A stretch of DNA of 59,420 bases from Nitrospira sp. (GCA_023248215.1 JAHFEW010000018.1:1-59420), one strand, 5' to 3'; shown: positions 1 to 9,776, counted from the stretch's first letter. Translations and numbers: made by a program. The notes: generated from the letters alone by a model not told the origin.

Positions 1-20
1 GGCAGGCAACCGGACTAATC

Positions 21-932
21 ATGCTGGTGGCGACATTGTGTGTCGTCGGCCTGTTCTGGCCAACCTTTCGATCGATGATTGACGTATGGGAGCGATCCAG
101 AACCTTTGCGCACGGATTTCTGGTGTTGCCTGCCGCTGGGTACCTCATCTGGTCCTATCGAGACAAGCTGATGCCACTGGTGCCGGCCCCGAGTGCCTGG
201 GGTGTGTTCGCTCTCATCCTCGCAGGCGCTGGTTGGGTCGCAGGCTATCAGTTGAATCTGACCTGGCTACAACAGGCTTCGGTGGTCGCGTCGCTACCCG
301 GTTTGGTCTGGGCCGTCTTGGGGACCGAGGTCTTTCGGACCATTGCATGGCCTTTGGGGCTTCTTTTATTTATGCTTCCCATCGGGACCTCCATTGAACC
401 CTGGCTGCAAGACTTCACCGCGTGGTTCATTCTGGCAGGGTTGCAGCTAACCGGCATTCCGTATCTCTACGAGAACTATCGCATTGCCATTCCCTCAGCT
501 ACCTGGGAAGTGGCGCCTGACTGCGGAGGGTTGCGCTATCTCCTTCCCGGTCTCGCGCTCGGGTATGCCTTTGCCACCCTCGTCTATCGCAAGCCGGCCC
601 GGCGTATCGCATTTCTGGTTGTCTGTGCTGCGATGTTGATGCTGGCGAACGGCGTCCGGGCGTATGGCGTGATCGTTGGAGATCACTTTGGAATTGCCGA
701 GGGCGCTGACCATCGTGTGTTCAGCTACACCATCTACGGTCTCACCATTCCGTTGCTGTATTGGCTAGGGATCAAATGGACGGAAAGTAAGACTATTGCT
801 TTATATCGTGATGATGCGCCCGCCGTGCATCATCGCCACGATATGCAAACGACCATTTTCATGGCGATCGCAGCAGTTGCCCTTCTGGCCGTTGCACCCC
901 TGTGCGTTTGGCTCCTGGGAGGTCCTCGTTAA
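21..932 (+). CDS. Exosortase family transpeptidase (membrane)
   Basis: Exosortases are integral-membrane cysteine enzymes that process proteins carrying PEP-CTERM-type tails, usually alongside exopolysaccharide production. The 303-residue product is rich in membrane helices. It keeps the family triad in order: Cys168 in APDCGGLRYL, Arg213 in NGVRAYG and His231 in DHRVFSY. The residue after the Cys is Gly, where many family members have Ser. No stop codon lies between the window edge and the ATG at 21, so the real start may be further upstream. No EpsI-like C-terminal domain is visible: the protein ends soon after the last helix. The downstream sugar and chain-length genes are the typical neighbourhood. 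No PEP-CTERM substrate is seen in the window. Confidence 0.85.
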   Translation: MLVATLCVVGLFWPTFRSMIDVWERSRTFAHGFLVLPAAGYLIWSYRDKLMPLVPAPSAWGVFALILAGAGWVAGYQLNLTWLQQASVVASLPGLVWAVLGTEVFRTIAWPLGLLLFMLPIGTSIEPWLQDFTAWFILAGLQLTGIPYLYENYRIAIPSATWEVAPDCGGLRYLLPGLALGYAFATLVYRKPARRIAFLVVCAAMLMLANGVRAYGVIVGDHFGIAEGADHRVFSYTIYGLTIPLLYWLGIKWTESKTIALYRDDAPAVHHRHDMQTTIFMAIAAVALLAVAPLCVWLLGGPR

Positions 933-1255
933 ACATGAACTTGCGTTCCTCCCCAAAGCCACACCTTGTCCCTCTTCGAGTCGGAAGGCTCAGTGCTATC
1001 TGTGGGCAAATCTGACAGACGGGACATTGGGGCACGGTGCCAGGGTCTACATGAAACTGGCATTGATCGGCCAAGGCCCGGAGAGATCCGTCTTCCTGTA
1101 CTCATCTCGATTCTGATCGCTCCTCACTTCACCAGCACTCCGTAACCCGTTCAATCTGAAAGAAGTCGAATCTGCTGTAAGACAGAGGAGGGGGACGGCT
1201 GTCCTCAAGCCTGGGGACGTGACAGTTTAGCCTACTGTTTCGGAGGTTGTATCAC
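933..1255. other. Intergenic stretch, no convincing gene
   Basis: About 320 bases lie between the exosortase stop and the aminotransferase. A reading frame continues from inside the exosortase gene to about 1116, but it is out of frame with it and has no ribosome binding site. No clear terminator is seen. A GGAGG at 1242-1246 belongs to the next gene. Confidence 0.5.
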
Positions 1256-2413
1256 ATGGCCGAATTTCTGCCTTTTCATGCCCCTGAAATCGGTGAGGAA
1301 GAGATCGACGCCGTCGTCGACGTGCTGCGATCCGGGTGGTTGACAACGGGCGCCAAGGCCAGGCAGTTCGAACAGGAGTTCGCGGCTATGGTCGGAGCGC
1401 GTCATGCCATCGCGGTCAACTCCTGCACGGCAGCGCTCCATCTTGCTCTCGAGGCGGTCGGACTCCGCGAAGGCGATGAAGTCATTGTCCCCACCATGAC
1501 CTTCACGGCAACGGCCGAAGTCGTCACGTACTTCAAGGCAAAGCCTGTGTTGGTGGATTGTACAGGGGATACGCTGAATATCGATCCCGATAAGATCGAG
1601 CAAGTTATCACGCCGAGGACGAAGGCCATTATCCCGGTCCACTTTGCCGGTCATCCCTGCGAAATGGACCGCATCCTGGATATTGCCGGCCGGCACCATC
1701 TTCGCGTGATCGACGACGCGGCCCATGCATTCCCTGCTCGATATCAGGGGAAGATGGTCGGGGTCATCGGCGACTGCACCTGCTTCTCCTTCTATGCGAC
1801 GAAAAATATCACCACTGGTGAGGGAGGCATGATCACGACCGACAATCCAGACTGGGCGGCACGAATCCGGATGATGAGCCTGCATGGATTGAGTCGTGAT
1901 GCATGGAAGCGTTACGCGGCCCAAGGCTGCTGGTTTTATGAAGTCCTCTCGCCGGGATTCAAATACAACCTCACCGATATTGCGGCGGCCCTGGGCGTCG
2001 CGCAACTCAACAAATCCGATCGACTCTGGAAAACACGAGCGCACTATGCAGCGCTCTACGACGAAGGACTTCGAGATCTTCCGGAAATCACTCGTCCATC
2101 CTCCGCCGCCCATGTGCAACACGCATGGCATTTGTATGTGATCCAACTGGATCTCGAGCGACTCCGGATCGGACGAAACGAGTTCATTGAGCAGCTCGCG
2201 GCGGAGAATATCGGTTGTAGCGTCCACTTTATCCCTCTCCACCTGCATCCGTACTACCGGAACACGTGGGGTTATCGTCCTGAGGACTTGCCGGTGGCCA
2301 ATGAAGCCTTCCAACGGATTGTGTCCCTGCCGCTCTATCCCAAGATGACCGAGCGCGACGTTCAGCGCGTCATTTCGGTAGTGCGCGACGTGACCAAAAG
2401 GTACCGACGATGA
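1256..2413 (+). CDS. DegT/DnrJ/EryC1-family PLP sugar aminotransferase
   Basis: It likely transfers an amino group to a 4-keto (deoxy)sugar nucleotide, giving an amino sugar for an envelope glycan. The 385-residue length is normal for the family. The PLP lysine is K183 in the motif SFYATKNITTGEGG, and the upstream VIDDAAHAF segment matches the cofactor-binding Asp region. ATG 1256 is preferred over TTG 1247 because GGAGG ends nine bases before it. The stop overlaps the next start (ATGA at 2410-2413), indicating translational coupling with the phosphoglycosyl transferase/dehydratase fusion. The dehydratase product, a 4-keto-6-deoxy sugar, would be the natural substrate, as in PglF/PglE chemistry. 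Exact sugar specificity cannot be read from the sequence. Confidence 0.88.
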   Translation: MAEFLPFHAPEIGEEEIDAVVDVLRSGWLTTGAKARQFEQEFAAMVGARHAIAVNSCTAALHLALEAVGLREGDEVIVPTMTFTATAEVVTYFKAKPVLVDCTGDTLNIDPDKIEQVITPRTKAIIPVHFAGHPCEMDRILDIAGRHHLRVIDDAAHAFPARYQGKMVGVIGDCTCFSFYATKNITTGEGGMITTDNPDWAARIRMMSLHGLSRDAWKRYAAQGCWFYEVLSPGFKYNLTDIAAALGVAQLNKSDRLWKTRAHYAALYDEGLRDLPEITRPSSAAHVQHAWHLYVIQLDLERLRIGRNEFIEQLAAENIGCSVHFIPLHLHPYYRNTWGYRPEDLPVANEAFQRIVSLPLYPKMTERDVQRVISVVRDVTKRYRR

Positions 2414-4974
2414 TGAAACGTACGTTTGATTTGCTCGCTGCCGTCCTCGGCCTGCTGGTGAGCTGGCCGCTTTGGGTGGTTGCCGGGGTGCTCATCAAAT
2501 TGGATTCTCCAGGCGCGATCCTGTTTCGGCAGACGCGGATGGGGAGGGGACTCAGACCGTTCTCCATCTACAAGTTTCGAACGATGGTCGAAGACGCTCC
2601 GAGCAAAGGGGGCCCGATCACGGTCGGGGAGGATGCGCGCGTCACACGTGTGGGAAGGGTCTTGCGGAAAACAAAGCTCGATGAGCTACCACAGCTATTG
2701 AATATTCTCCTGGGCGATATGAGCGTGGTGGGTCCCCGGCCGGAAGTTCCATACTATGTCGAGCTCTTCCACACAGACTTTTCGGAGATTCTCACCGTAC
2801 GCCCCGGGCTCACCGACCTGGCTTCCTTACGATATATCGACGAGGCAAGTATCCTGGAACAGGCTGAGCATCCGGAGATTGAATATCGCCGGACGATTCT
2901 CCCTGAGAAGATCCGGTTGGCCAAGCTCTACGTCAGGCATGCCTCCCTCCTCCTCGACTTGGCGATCAGCGTGCAAACATTTCTGCATCTTGTTGGAATC
3001 CCGGTACAGGTGTGTGAACTGTCTGGGCTTCAGCCATCGGTCGGAACGGCGCCGTGGTCACAAGGCAAGCGAGTCCGGGCTTTCATACTGAAGTGGCGGC
3101 GTGCCTTGATCGTCACGCTTGACCTCGGCTTGATTATCCTGGCGAACTACCTGGCATTCTGGCTCAGGTTCGATGGAGCCATCCCCCTTGAAGAGACAGA
3201 GCGCTTCGCGCGCATGCTTCCCTGGCTTGTCGCCATCCGCGGCGGAGCATTCGCGGTTTTTCGTTTGAACGAGGGCCTGTGGCGCTACACCGGCATTTGG
3301 GACTTGCAGAATATCGTTGCCGGTGTCCTGGCCGGCACGGTTGCCTTTTATGGTGTAGTTCATTGGGGCATGGGTATGTCCGATTATCCTCGCTCCATTT
3401 TCATCGTCGACAGCATCCTGCTGATAGGATTTGTCACCGGTGTGCGCCTTCCTCGCAGGATTCTGCGAGAGAAACTGGTGTTTCGAGCGAAAAAGAAGGT
3501 CCTGATAGTAGGCGCCGGCGATTCCGGTGAACGCATCGTGCGCGAAATGAAAACACGTTCGTTGTACCAGTACGAACCGGTTGGCTTTCTTGACGACAGC
3601 CTGTCTCTTCTCAATCAACGGATACACGGCGTCAAAGTACTCGGTCAACTCGCCGACCTTCACAGAATCGTCGCCGAATATAAGCCGGCAGAAGTCGTCC
3701 TGGCCATGCCTCATGCGACCCAGGCACTCTTGCGGCAGATTTTCGCAGAGTTGGAACCCTTCAAGGTTTCAATAAAGATGTTGCCGGGCATCAAAGACCT
3801 GGTAGCCGACAAGAGTGTCATCAGTCAGATCCGGAACGTGTCCCTGAGCGACTTGTTACCGAGGGCGGAGGTACGCTTGGAGGCAGAGGGTCTGCGCGAT
3901 ATGGTAACAGGGGCGAGGATCCTGATCACCGGTGCGGGCGGGTCGATTGGATCGGAACTCTCCCGGCAGATCGCTGCCTTACACCCAAAGGCGCTCGTCC
4001 TCTACGAGCGTCATGAGAACAGTCTTTATGCGATAGCCAAACACCTGGAAGATGGCGGTTTCTCGTCCTTTGTCCATCCGGTTATCGGCGATGTCACAGA
4101 CGTGCGTCGGCTGTCGATGGTTCTCGAGCAATACCAACCCAGTATCGTGTTCCACGCGGCTGCCCACAAGCATGTGCCTCTGGTCGAGTTGAACGTCGCC
4201 GAGGCCTTGAAGAATAATTGCATGGGAACACGCATTGCCGCCGAAGCGGCCCATCGATATGGCGTCGAGCGATTTGTGCTAATCTCAACGGACAAGGCGG
4301 TGAATCCATCCAGTGTGATGGGGGCTTCGAAACGTGTGGCCGAACTCATTGTCCAGGAGATCGCCCGACGCAGCAGGACTCGTTTTCTCACGGTGCGGTT
4401 TGGCAATGTGCTCGGCAGCAGTGGAAGCGTTCTGCTCCGGTTTCAGGAGCAGATCAAGGCCGGCGGCCCAGTGACGGTGACTCATCCGGAGATCCGCCGG
4501 TATTTTATGCTGATACCAGAAGCTGTCCATTTGGTCCTCCAGGCCGCATCCCTTCGTGAGCAGGGTGGAAGCTATGTTCTGGACATGGGGGATCAGATTC
4601 GTGTGCTGGATCTGGCGAAAAATCTGATTCGCCTGTCAGGATTTGTTCCGGGACAAGAAATTCCCATCGAGTTCACCGGCCTTCGGCCGGGAGAAAAGCT
4701 CCACGAGGAGCTTGTTGGGGAGAATGAAATAGCGGAGCCGTCCAGCATAGACAAAATTTTACGTATTCGAACCACAGCCCCTTCCACCCTGGAATCATTT
4801 CGAGAGAAGGAAATGGCGTTGGAGGCGGCGGCCCATCTGAACAATCCTGCTTGGGCAATCGAACGATTACAAGACATCGTTCCGACCTTTCGCTTGTCCA
4901 AATCATCAGGCAGTCATTCGGAATACGAGACCGTTGAGGAGCTTAGCGACGGAGCAGCCATGAGACAATTGTGA
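2410..4974 (+). CDS. Fused monotopic phosphoglycosyl transferase and PglF/WbpM-type 4,6-dehydratase
   Basis: The 854 residues contain two enzymes. Residues 1-200 are a bacterial sugar transferase (PglC-like): an N-terminal membrane-associated helix, KFRTM at 55-59, the catalytic Asp-Glu pair D91-E92 in KLDELPQ, and VGPRPE at 107-112. It would move a sugar-1-phosphate onto undecaprenyl phosphate. After a linker come several membrane helices, a CoA-binding-like Rossmann fold (GAGDSGER), and an extended short-chain dehydrogenase domain with GAGGSIG at 508-514, TDK at 627-629, and M637/K641. Met replaces the usual Tyr, which is characteristic of the long PglF/WbpM/CapD class of UDP-GlcNAc 4,6-dehydratases. 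These enzymes are usually separate, and the frame here is continuous with no sign of frameshift. Together with the overlapping aminotransferase gene it could make and load an amino-dideoxy sugar. Confidence 0.87.
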   Translation: MMKRTFDLLAAVLGLLVSWPLWVVAGVLIKLDSPGAILFRQTRMGRGLRPFSIYKFRTMVEDAPSKGGPITVGEDARVTRVGRVLRKTKLDELPQLLNILLGDMSVVGPRPEVPYYVELFHTDFSEILTVRPGLTDLASLRYIDEASILEQAEHPEIEYRRTILPEKIRLAKLYVRHASLLLDLAISVQTFLHLVGIPVQVCELSGLQPSVGTAPWSQGKRVRAFILKWRRALIVTLDLGLIILANYLAFWLRFDGAIPLEETERFARMLPWLVAIRGGAFAVFRLNEGLWRYTGIWDLQNIVAGVLAGTVAFYGVVHWGMGMSDYPRSIFIVDSILLIGFVTGVRLPRRILREKLVFRAKKKVLIVGAGDSGERIVREMKTRSLYQYEPVGFLDDSLSLLNQRIHGVKVLGQLADLHRIVAEYKPAEVVLAMPHATQALLRQIFAELEPFKVSIKMLPGIKDLVADKSVISQIRNVSLSDLLPRAEVRLEAEGLRDMVTGARILITGAGGSIGSELSRQIAALHPKALVLYERHENSLYAIAKHLEDGGFSSFVHPVIGDVTDVRRLSMVLEQYQPSIVFHAAAHKHVPLVELNVAEALKNNCMGTRIAAEAAHRYGVERFVLISTDKAVNPSSVMGASKRVAELIVQEIARRSRTRFLTVRFGNVLGSSGSVLLRFQEQIKAGGPVTVTHPEIRRYFMLIPEAVHLVLQAASLREQGGSYVLDMGDQIRVLDLAKNLIRLSGFVPGQEIPIEFTGLRPGEKLHEELVGENEIAEPSSIDKILRIRTTAPSTLESFREKEMALEAAAHLNNPAWAIERLQDIVPTFRLSKSSGSHSEYETVEELSDGAAMRQL

Positions 4975-5118
4975 AATGCGACTCAGGTACGTACGTTAAC
5001 GGTCCCTTCAGAATCTCTCCTCAATGGACAGCCGGAATCAGGGAAGCGAATGGTGGCGTCCGGAACCGTCTGATATGAAACGACATTCATTTACGCAGAA
5101 AACACTGGGAGCACAATA

Positions 5119-7455
5119 ATGTCATTGATTCCTTTCCAGCCTCCTCTCCAAATGTCGTTGCCTCCGATCCAGCCTCACATGGAGCCATCGGCCATGGATA
5201 TGCTGAAGGAATACGCGAGCATGGCCTGGCGTCGGAAATGGACGATTGTCGGAGCGCTTGCGGTGGCCATGACGGTTGCCATCACATACTGTCTGCTCGC
5301 TCCTAAGTTGTATCGTTCCGAAACGCTGATCTTGGTGGAAGACCAAAAGATCGCTCAGGGTTATGTGCAAAGCGTCGCGGAGGGGAATCTCGAGCAACGG
5401 ATTTTCCTGATTCAGAAGCAGGTCACGAGTCGTGGATTGCTGGCGGATGTGGTGAAGGAATTTGACTTGTATCCGGAGATCGTCCGAGAGCAAGGACTCG
5501 ACGCCGCTATGGCGTTCCTGGCGGATGCGATTATGGTCGACATGGTAACGGGGAGTGTAACGAGAGACAATTTCACCGCGCGGAAGGGCATTGATGCATT
5601 CACCATCTCGTTTTTGCACGAGGACCCGGCTATCGCCATGAAGGTGACCGGCCGGATTGCATCAAAGTTCATAGAAGAAAACCTGAAGTCCCGAGAGCAC
5701 ATGGCCGAAAGCAATACGGAATTCCTTGACACGGAGGTACGGGCTGCCAAGGCTGAACTTGAACGGAGAGAAGAGGCGATCAGCCGGTTCAAAACTCTGT
5801 ACCTTGGCGAACTCCCTCAGCAAATGGAGGCCAATTTACGCGCCTTGGATCGCATCCAAATGGAGATTACCACGGGCAATGAAGGCATTCAGCGATTGTC
5901 GGATCGGCTCGCGCTGGTGGACAAAGCCATTCAGGATTATCAACGATTCGGCAGGACGACTCTGGCTCTGGCTTCCGGCCCCATCGAACCGGATCCTCTC
6001 TTCCGAAGACTGAAGGAACTCAGGGAAAAGCTGGTCAAGCTCCAAGCCGAATTCTGGGACACCTATCCGGAAGTGACTCTCACGAAGGATGAAATGAAGC
6101 ACGTGGAGAAACAACTTATTGAGTTGTATGGACCCCAAGTCCTGAAGCCGGGGGAGGCGCCGCCTGACCCCTATCTCCAGGATCTCACCAGGCAGCGGAG
6201 CGAAATTAAGAGTGAACTCGCGTTAGGCAAAACACGTCACCAAACGCTCTTGGCCGAACAAAAGGACCGTGAGAAACGCGTGGAACGAGCCCCGGAGATC
6301 GAGCAGAACCTTCTCGTGCTTGAGCGCGACTACAGTAACGTGAAGAACAGTTATTCGTCGCTTCTTGAGAAGCGGCTCAATGCCAGAGTTGTCGAGAATC
6401 TCGAAAAACGACAAGAGGGTGGCCAGTTTCGGATTGTGGATTCTGCAAATTTCCCCCGAGTGCCCTCCTTCCCGAATCAGCGACGTATCCTGCTGTTAGC
6501 CTTCCTCCTTGGTGGCGGCCTCGGCATAGGGATTGTGGTGATACAAGAGCAACTGAACCCACAGTTCCGGAATCCAGAGGATATTGAGTACATGCGGGGG
6601 TCTCAGCTCCTAGCGGCGATTCCCGATTTTTCGTTCGAGTTGAGGCGGATGGCCAGGCGGGGCTTTCTCCCTGCCTATACTGCACCTGCCGACGCCAACG
6701 AACAAACTCCGCCCGCGACAGGGCAGTTAGTAGGCTGGAAGCGCTTCGTGAAGCATGGAAAGGGAAAGGGCCAGACTCATGAGCTGGGTTTTGTAACGAA
6801 GTTGTGGCCCACATCAATTATGTCAGAGCAATATCGCGTTGCTGCCACCAGACTTGCCTTGCTCAACGGTAAAGAGCAATCGACAATCGTGGCTGTCACA
6901 AGTGCGGTAAAAGGAGAGGGGAAAACTACCACCACGCTCAATCTCGCATATACCCTGGCCCGTGATCTTGGAAAACGTACCCTGCTTCTGGATTGCGATT
7001 TTGGCTGTCCATTGCCCAGCCACTACCTTGTGACACCTCCCCAATGGGGTCTCGCTGATCTTCTACTCAGGGATGTTCCGTTCGAGGAATGCCTGTCAGG
7101 GTTTGGCGATGTGCCCTGCTGGATTATGCCTGCCGGCGCGACTGAATTCACCGCGAGTGACCTGTTGTTGAAGGCCGAGCGGTTTAACCAGATCCTGGCT
7201 CGATGCCGCGAGCGGTTTGAGTATGTTCTGATCAACACGCCGCCCATTCTCCCCCTTGCCACGATGAACATGTTGGAACAACACGTGGACCTCTTAGTGC
7301 TGGTCGTTCGGGCCTCATCGACGGCACAAGACGTTGTGAAACGTGCTCTGACCTCATTGAGAACCAATCGGCCCGTCCACGTGGTGCTCAACGCTGTTGA
7401 GAGTCAATCACTTCCGTATTACATGTATGGCACCTATTCATCTTCTGCTTCTTGA
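5119..7455 (+). CDS. Wzz/Wzc-type polysaccharide co-polymerase with BY-kinase-like ATPase domain
   Basis: It controls chain length and export of an envelope polysaccharide from the inner membrane. The order is: a cytoplasmic N-terminus, TM1 near residues 41-60, a long periplasmic coiled-coil region (about 180-440), TM2 near 455-475, then a MinD/Wzc-like cytoplasmic ATPase. Walker A is S595-T604 (SAVKGEGKTT) and Walker A' is LLLDCD with D625 and D627. The Walker B position reads LINTPP with Asn706, where BY-kinases normally have Asp. The C-terminus carries a tyrosine cluster (YYMYGTY), the usual autophosphorylation site. The N-terminal 25 residues are proline-rich. It follows the sugar genes after a 144-base gap. 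Whether it still phosphorylates itself is uncertain because of Asn706. Confidence 0.88.
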   Translation: MSLIPFQPPLQMSLPPIQPHMEPSAMDMLKEYASMAWRRKWTIVGALAVAMTVAITYCLLAPKLYRSETLILVEDQKIAQGYVQSVAEGNLEQRIFLIQKQVTSRGLLADVVKEFDLYPEIVREQGLDAAMAFLADAIMVDMVTGSVTRDNFTARKGIDAFTISFLHEDPAIAMKVTGRIASKFIEENLKSREHMAESNTEFLDTEVRAAKAELERREEAISRFKTLYLGELPQQMEANLRALDRIQMEITTGNEGIQRLSDRLALVDKAIQDYQRFGRTTLALASGPIEPDPLFRRLKELREKLVKLQAEFWDTYPEVTLTKDEMKHVEKQLIELYGPQVLKPGEAPPDPYLQDLTRQRSEIKSELALGKTRHQTLLAEQKDREKRVERAPEIEQNLLVLERDYSNVKNSYSSLLEKRLNARVVENLEKRQEGGQFRIVDSANFPRVPSFPNQRRILLLAFLLGGGLGIGIVVIQEQLNPQFRNPEDIEYMRGSQLLAAIPDFSFELRRMARRGFLPAYTAPADANEQTPPATGQLVGWKRFVKHGKGKGQTHELGFVTKLWPTSIMSEQYRVAATRLALLNGKEQSTIVAVTSAVKGEGKTTTTLNLAYTLARDLGKRTLLLDCDFGCPLPSHYLVTPPQWGLADLLLRDVPFEECLSGFGDVPCWIMPAGATEFTASDLLLKAERFNQILARCRERFEYVLINTPPILPLATMNMLEQHVDLLVLVVRASSTAQDVVKRALTSLRTNRPVHVVLNAVESQSLPYYMYGTYSSSAS

Positions 7456-8024
7456 GAAAGCGCCCTACTCGACAACCTTCCTCCTCCCCAACCGAACGGG
7501 CCTTGAGCGAGTAGCGCGCTCGTCACGTCATCGTGCCGGCCGTCTTCTGACATGCTGTGTTGGTTTCGAAGAGGACGCTGGGGGGACTATCGCGCCCCCC
7601 TAGATGTTGAGCCCCCGTAGTCCTTGTCCTAAGCGTGGCTCGGGGAGGCGGGAATTACAAATGTGAGTGGGGCTGGCTGCGCACACTCCAAAGTGTGCGG
7701 AGGTGCGCCGGCTAATTCGTGCCCGGGTACACAGCTCCAACCAATACGGCATCAGCAGGCCATGGGCTGCCGAAGTCCGGTCCGCTTCTGTGCACGACAC
7801 GAAACCACAGTAGCTTGATTCCAAAAGCGTACTGCGCAGCGGTAACTGAGCTCGCAATCATCCTTCCATCAGCCGGCTTCCCGTCGTTCTTTGCCGTCCG
7901 ATTGGCTTTTCCAGATTTTCCAGTGAATTGCGCTGTAGATCAGTCCATTCGAGGATTAGACAGTTGAACCATGCGAGGTCGTATCTCAACAAACGAAGTA
8001 GCCCGAAACCTAAGGAGATAAAAC
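7456..8024. other. Intergenic region with hairpin and possible gene remnant
   Basis: No confident gene lies here. A perfect 8-bp stem with a CCAA loop sits at 7680-7699. On the minus strand one frame open from about 7935 to a stop at 7712-7714 reads like protein; from an ATG at 7861 it would give 49 residues (starting MIASSVTAAQYAFG). It has no recognised domain and could be a gene remnant. The hairpin lies just beyond its stop but has no T-run. Confidence 0.35.
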
Positions 8025-8297
8025 GTGAGTACTCAGACTTGGATTGTGAAGAGCGGCATCGGCATTGACTGGGGACTGATCAAGAGATTGATCATTGATC
8101 GAACAACGCGACAAATCAGCTATGTGGATCTTGTCGTCGTCCATACGGGCGAGATTGTCCGTTTGCCGTGGGACACTTTTGAGATCCGTAATGAAGAGAT
8201 TAGGCTGTGTATGTCCGAGGCACAGGCTTCTGCCAGGGGCGCAAGGGCTTCCGAGCTAACGGCGGGGGAAGCTGTCTCAATGGACGTGTGGCCGTGA
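8025..8297 (+). CDS. Small PRC-barrel-like protein
   Basis: A 90-residue soluble protein starting at GTG 8025, chosen because AAGGAG stands seven bases upstream. Residues about 12-65 have the rhythm of a PRC-barrel domain: a segment ending LIIDRTTRQISYV, then a strand with VHTGEIVRLPWDTFEI. PRC-barrel proteins serve in RNA processing, photosynthetic complex assembly and other roles, so no specific function is claimed. It has no signal peptide or membrane helix. It stands alone, with more than 500 bases of non-coding DNA on each side. The gene call is fairly safe; the family assignment is a pattern judgement. Confidence 0.6.
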   Translation: MSTQTWIVKSGIGIDWGLIKRLIIDRTTRQISYVDLVVVHTGEIVRLPWDTFEIRNEEIRLCMSEAQASARGARASELTAGEAVSMDVWP

Positions 8298-8894
8298 CTC
8301 GTCGACAAAAGCCTCTCAAACATGCGATTCGATGCCATCCCCCTCGCTTCGTGCCAGACTAGCCTCAATCCACCCCATCCTGTTTGAGGGGTAGATCCTT
8401 CCGAGAGTGCTCCGCTTTGTCGCCAATAGAGTCCCCGGTGACACCGGCTTGACGGGTTGGAATCCAGTAGGGGGCATTCAGCCACTGGAAATGCGTAAGC
8501 GTGGAGATTTTATACCATGGGCAAACTAGGCCCGCATTGCTGGTCTGGTGATACTACTACACTCAAAAGAGCCGGCTGCTCAATCGAGAATCCATCGCCA
8601 CGCTTGGTTGAAACCATGTGTGAGAATTACAGATTGACAATCGCCTTGCCGGATGACAACACCCTACTAGCATGAAGGGTCTTTTCCTAGCCGACATCCT
8701 GATCTGATACGATACGCTCTGGACCAGAATCCCCCACGGCTCACCAGCAGCCCCAGAAACCACCCACCTCGCTGCCAGCTGTCACCTCTTCAGCCTCTCC
8801 TCCCGCCGTCATCCCTTGTTCCTTCTCTCCATTCCGTCACCTATAGCAATCCACCGAAGAGCTTCGCTCTGGCGAGCCTGGCCCTGCGGATTCC
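8298..8894. other. Intergenic region, nothing recognised
   Basis: About 600 bases between the PRC-barrel-like gene and the convergent lipoprotein gene. Open frames here are short, lack ribosome binding sites and do not resemble known proteins. No repeat or RNA signature was recognised. Confidence 0.4.
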
Positions 8895-9269
8895 CTACGA
8901 CTTCGGCGGCTCCGCTCCCGGAATACATTCCGTCGGCATGAGTTCGCCGCCGTGGAAGTGCGTGAGTTGCCTCCAACGGAGAAGCACGGTCTTGTCGTCG
9001 AAGGTGAGGAGATACTGTTCGCACCATATCCCTGGTGCTGTGAACCGGTTACCTGACTGTTGCTCTAGCAGCTCGTAGACCCAAATGGTTTCCCCACCCT
9101 GGGCTTGCCGTACCGCCTTGGGAGCTCCCAATTCCTGCCGGACCTCGGCCTGTGTGCCTCGTCCCTTGACCGAATCCAAATAGGCGGCTTCTTTGTTTTG
9201 GAAATGACTGCAGGCTGTTGCCCAGATGGAGATAGCCAAGATGCCGATTGACCAGGTGATCTTCATCAT
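8895..9269 (-). CDS. SmpA/BamE-like small lipoprotein
   Basis: A 124-residue exported protein. Residues 1-20 form a signal peptide ending in a lipobox-like ATAC, so Cys20 would be lipidated. The segment GRGTQAEVRQELGAPKAV followed by WVYEL matches the SmpA/OmlA/BamE pattern, in which a turn motif precedes a Gly-x-Pro and a Trp/Tyr strand. Known members are outer-membrane assembly lipoproteins or unassigned envelope lipoproteins. GGAGGG precedes the tandem ATG codons on the minus strand. No partner gene adjoins it, so membership of the Bam complex is not supported beyond fold resemblance. Confidence 0.65.
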   Translation of the reverse strand: MMKITWSIGILAISIWATACSHFQNKEAAYLDSVKGRGTQAEVRQELGAPKAVRQAQGGETIWVYELLEQQSGNRFTAPGIWCEQYLLTFDDKTVLLRWRQLTHFHGGELMPTECIPGAEPPKS

Positions 9270-9354
9270 GCTCCCTCCGATTTGACGGTGACCGATGTGG
9301 TGTCATCTGTACGTTTGTCCGGGGATTGTACACCGTTGGCGCCGATACGTCTCC

Positions 9355-9629
9355 CAGCAGGATGGTGAAAAAGGCCGCCAGCGGCGTTCTCGCGGGACAC
9401 TGCCACCTCACATCTCGGCGGCGTTCACAAACGTGACGCGCTTTATTCAGCGCGTCGTGAACCTCAGAGACTCAATGTACGGCTCAAAGTACGCTTCGTC
9501 TCTTTGCTCACTGCGGCCTCGCTGGACGACCTTTTTGACCATCCTGCGGGCGCTCTCCATGCCGTCTCCGACGACGCGTACTTTGTGCTTTCGTAGGTTG
9601 CCGAAATGGTTTTTCAACAGCCTGCTAGA
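9355..9629. repeat. MITE-like repeat, divergent copy
   Basis: It begins with CAGCAGGATGGTGAAAAAGG (9355-9374), has an internal inverted end CTTTTTGACCATCCTGC (9531-9547), and finishes with TTTTTCAACAGCCTGCTAG near 9610-9628. These ends match the copies at 50582-50899 and 52035-52351. The interior differs except for the stretch just before the internal end. It spans most of the gap between the lipoprotein gene and rpmB, and no protein is encoded. Confidence 0.7.
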
Positions 9630-9754
9630 GTGGATGTACCATGGATCAACAGAGATTCAGGGAAAGCAGAAGTGTAGTCGGGAACGGTGCGCGGGGGGAT
9701 TGATTGTCGCGTGCGAGGCTCTGAAGAAATCGGCCAGAGGGCATGTCGGGAAGG

Positions 9755-9776
9755 CGCACCTCGAATGTGAGGTGCG
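9755..9776 (-). terminator. Hairpin downstream of rpmB, possible terminator
   Basis: A perfect 8-bp stem (CGCACCTC/GAGGTGCG) with a 6-base loop lies about 40 bases beyond the rpmB stop. No T-run follows on either strand, so intrinsic termination is only a possibility. Confidence 0.35.

Noticed and set aside
1232-2314. 360-residue antisense open frame over the aminotransferase gene
   Set aside because: It mirrors a strongly conserved gene, and its sequence has no domain or ribosome binding site; long antisense frames are common in GC-rich coding DNA.
7680-7699. Possible cyclic-di-GMP riboswitch around a stable hairpin
   Set aside because: The hairpin stands alone; none of the conserved GEMM core elements are present.
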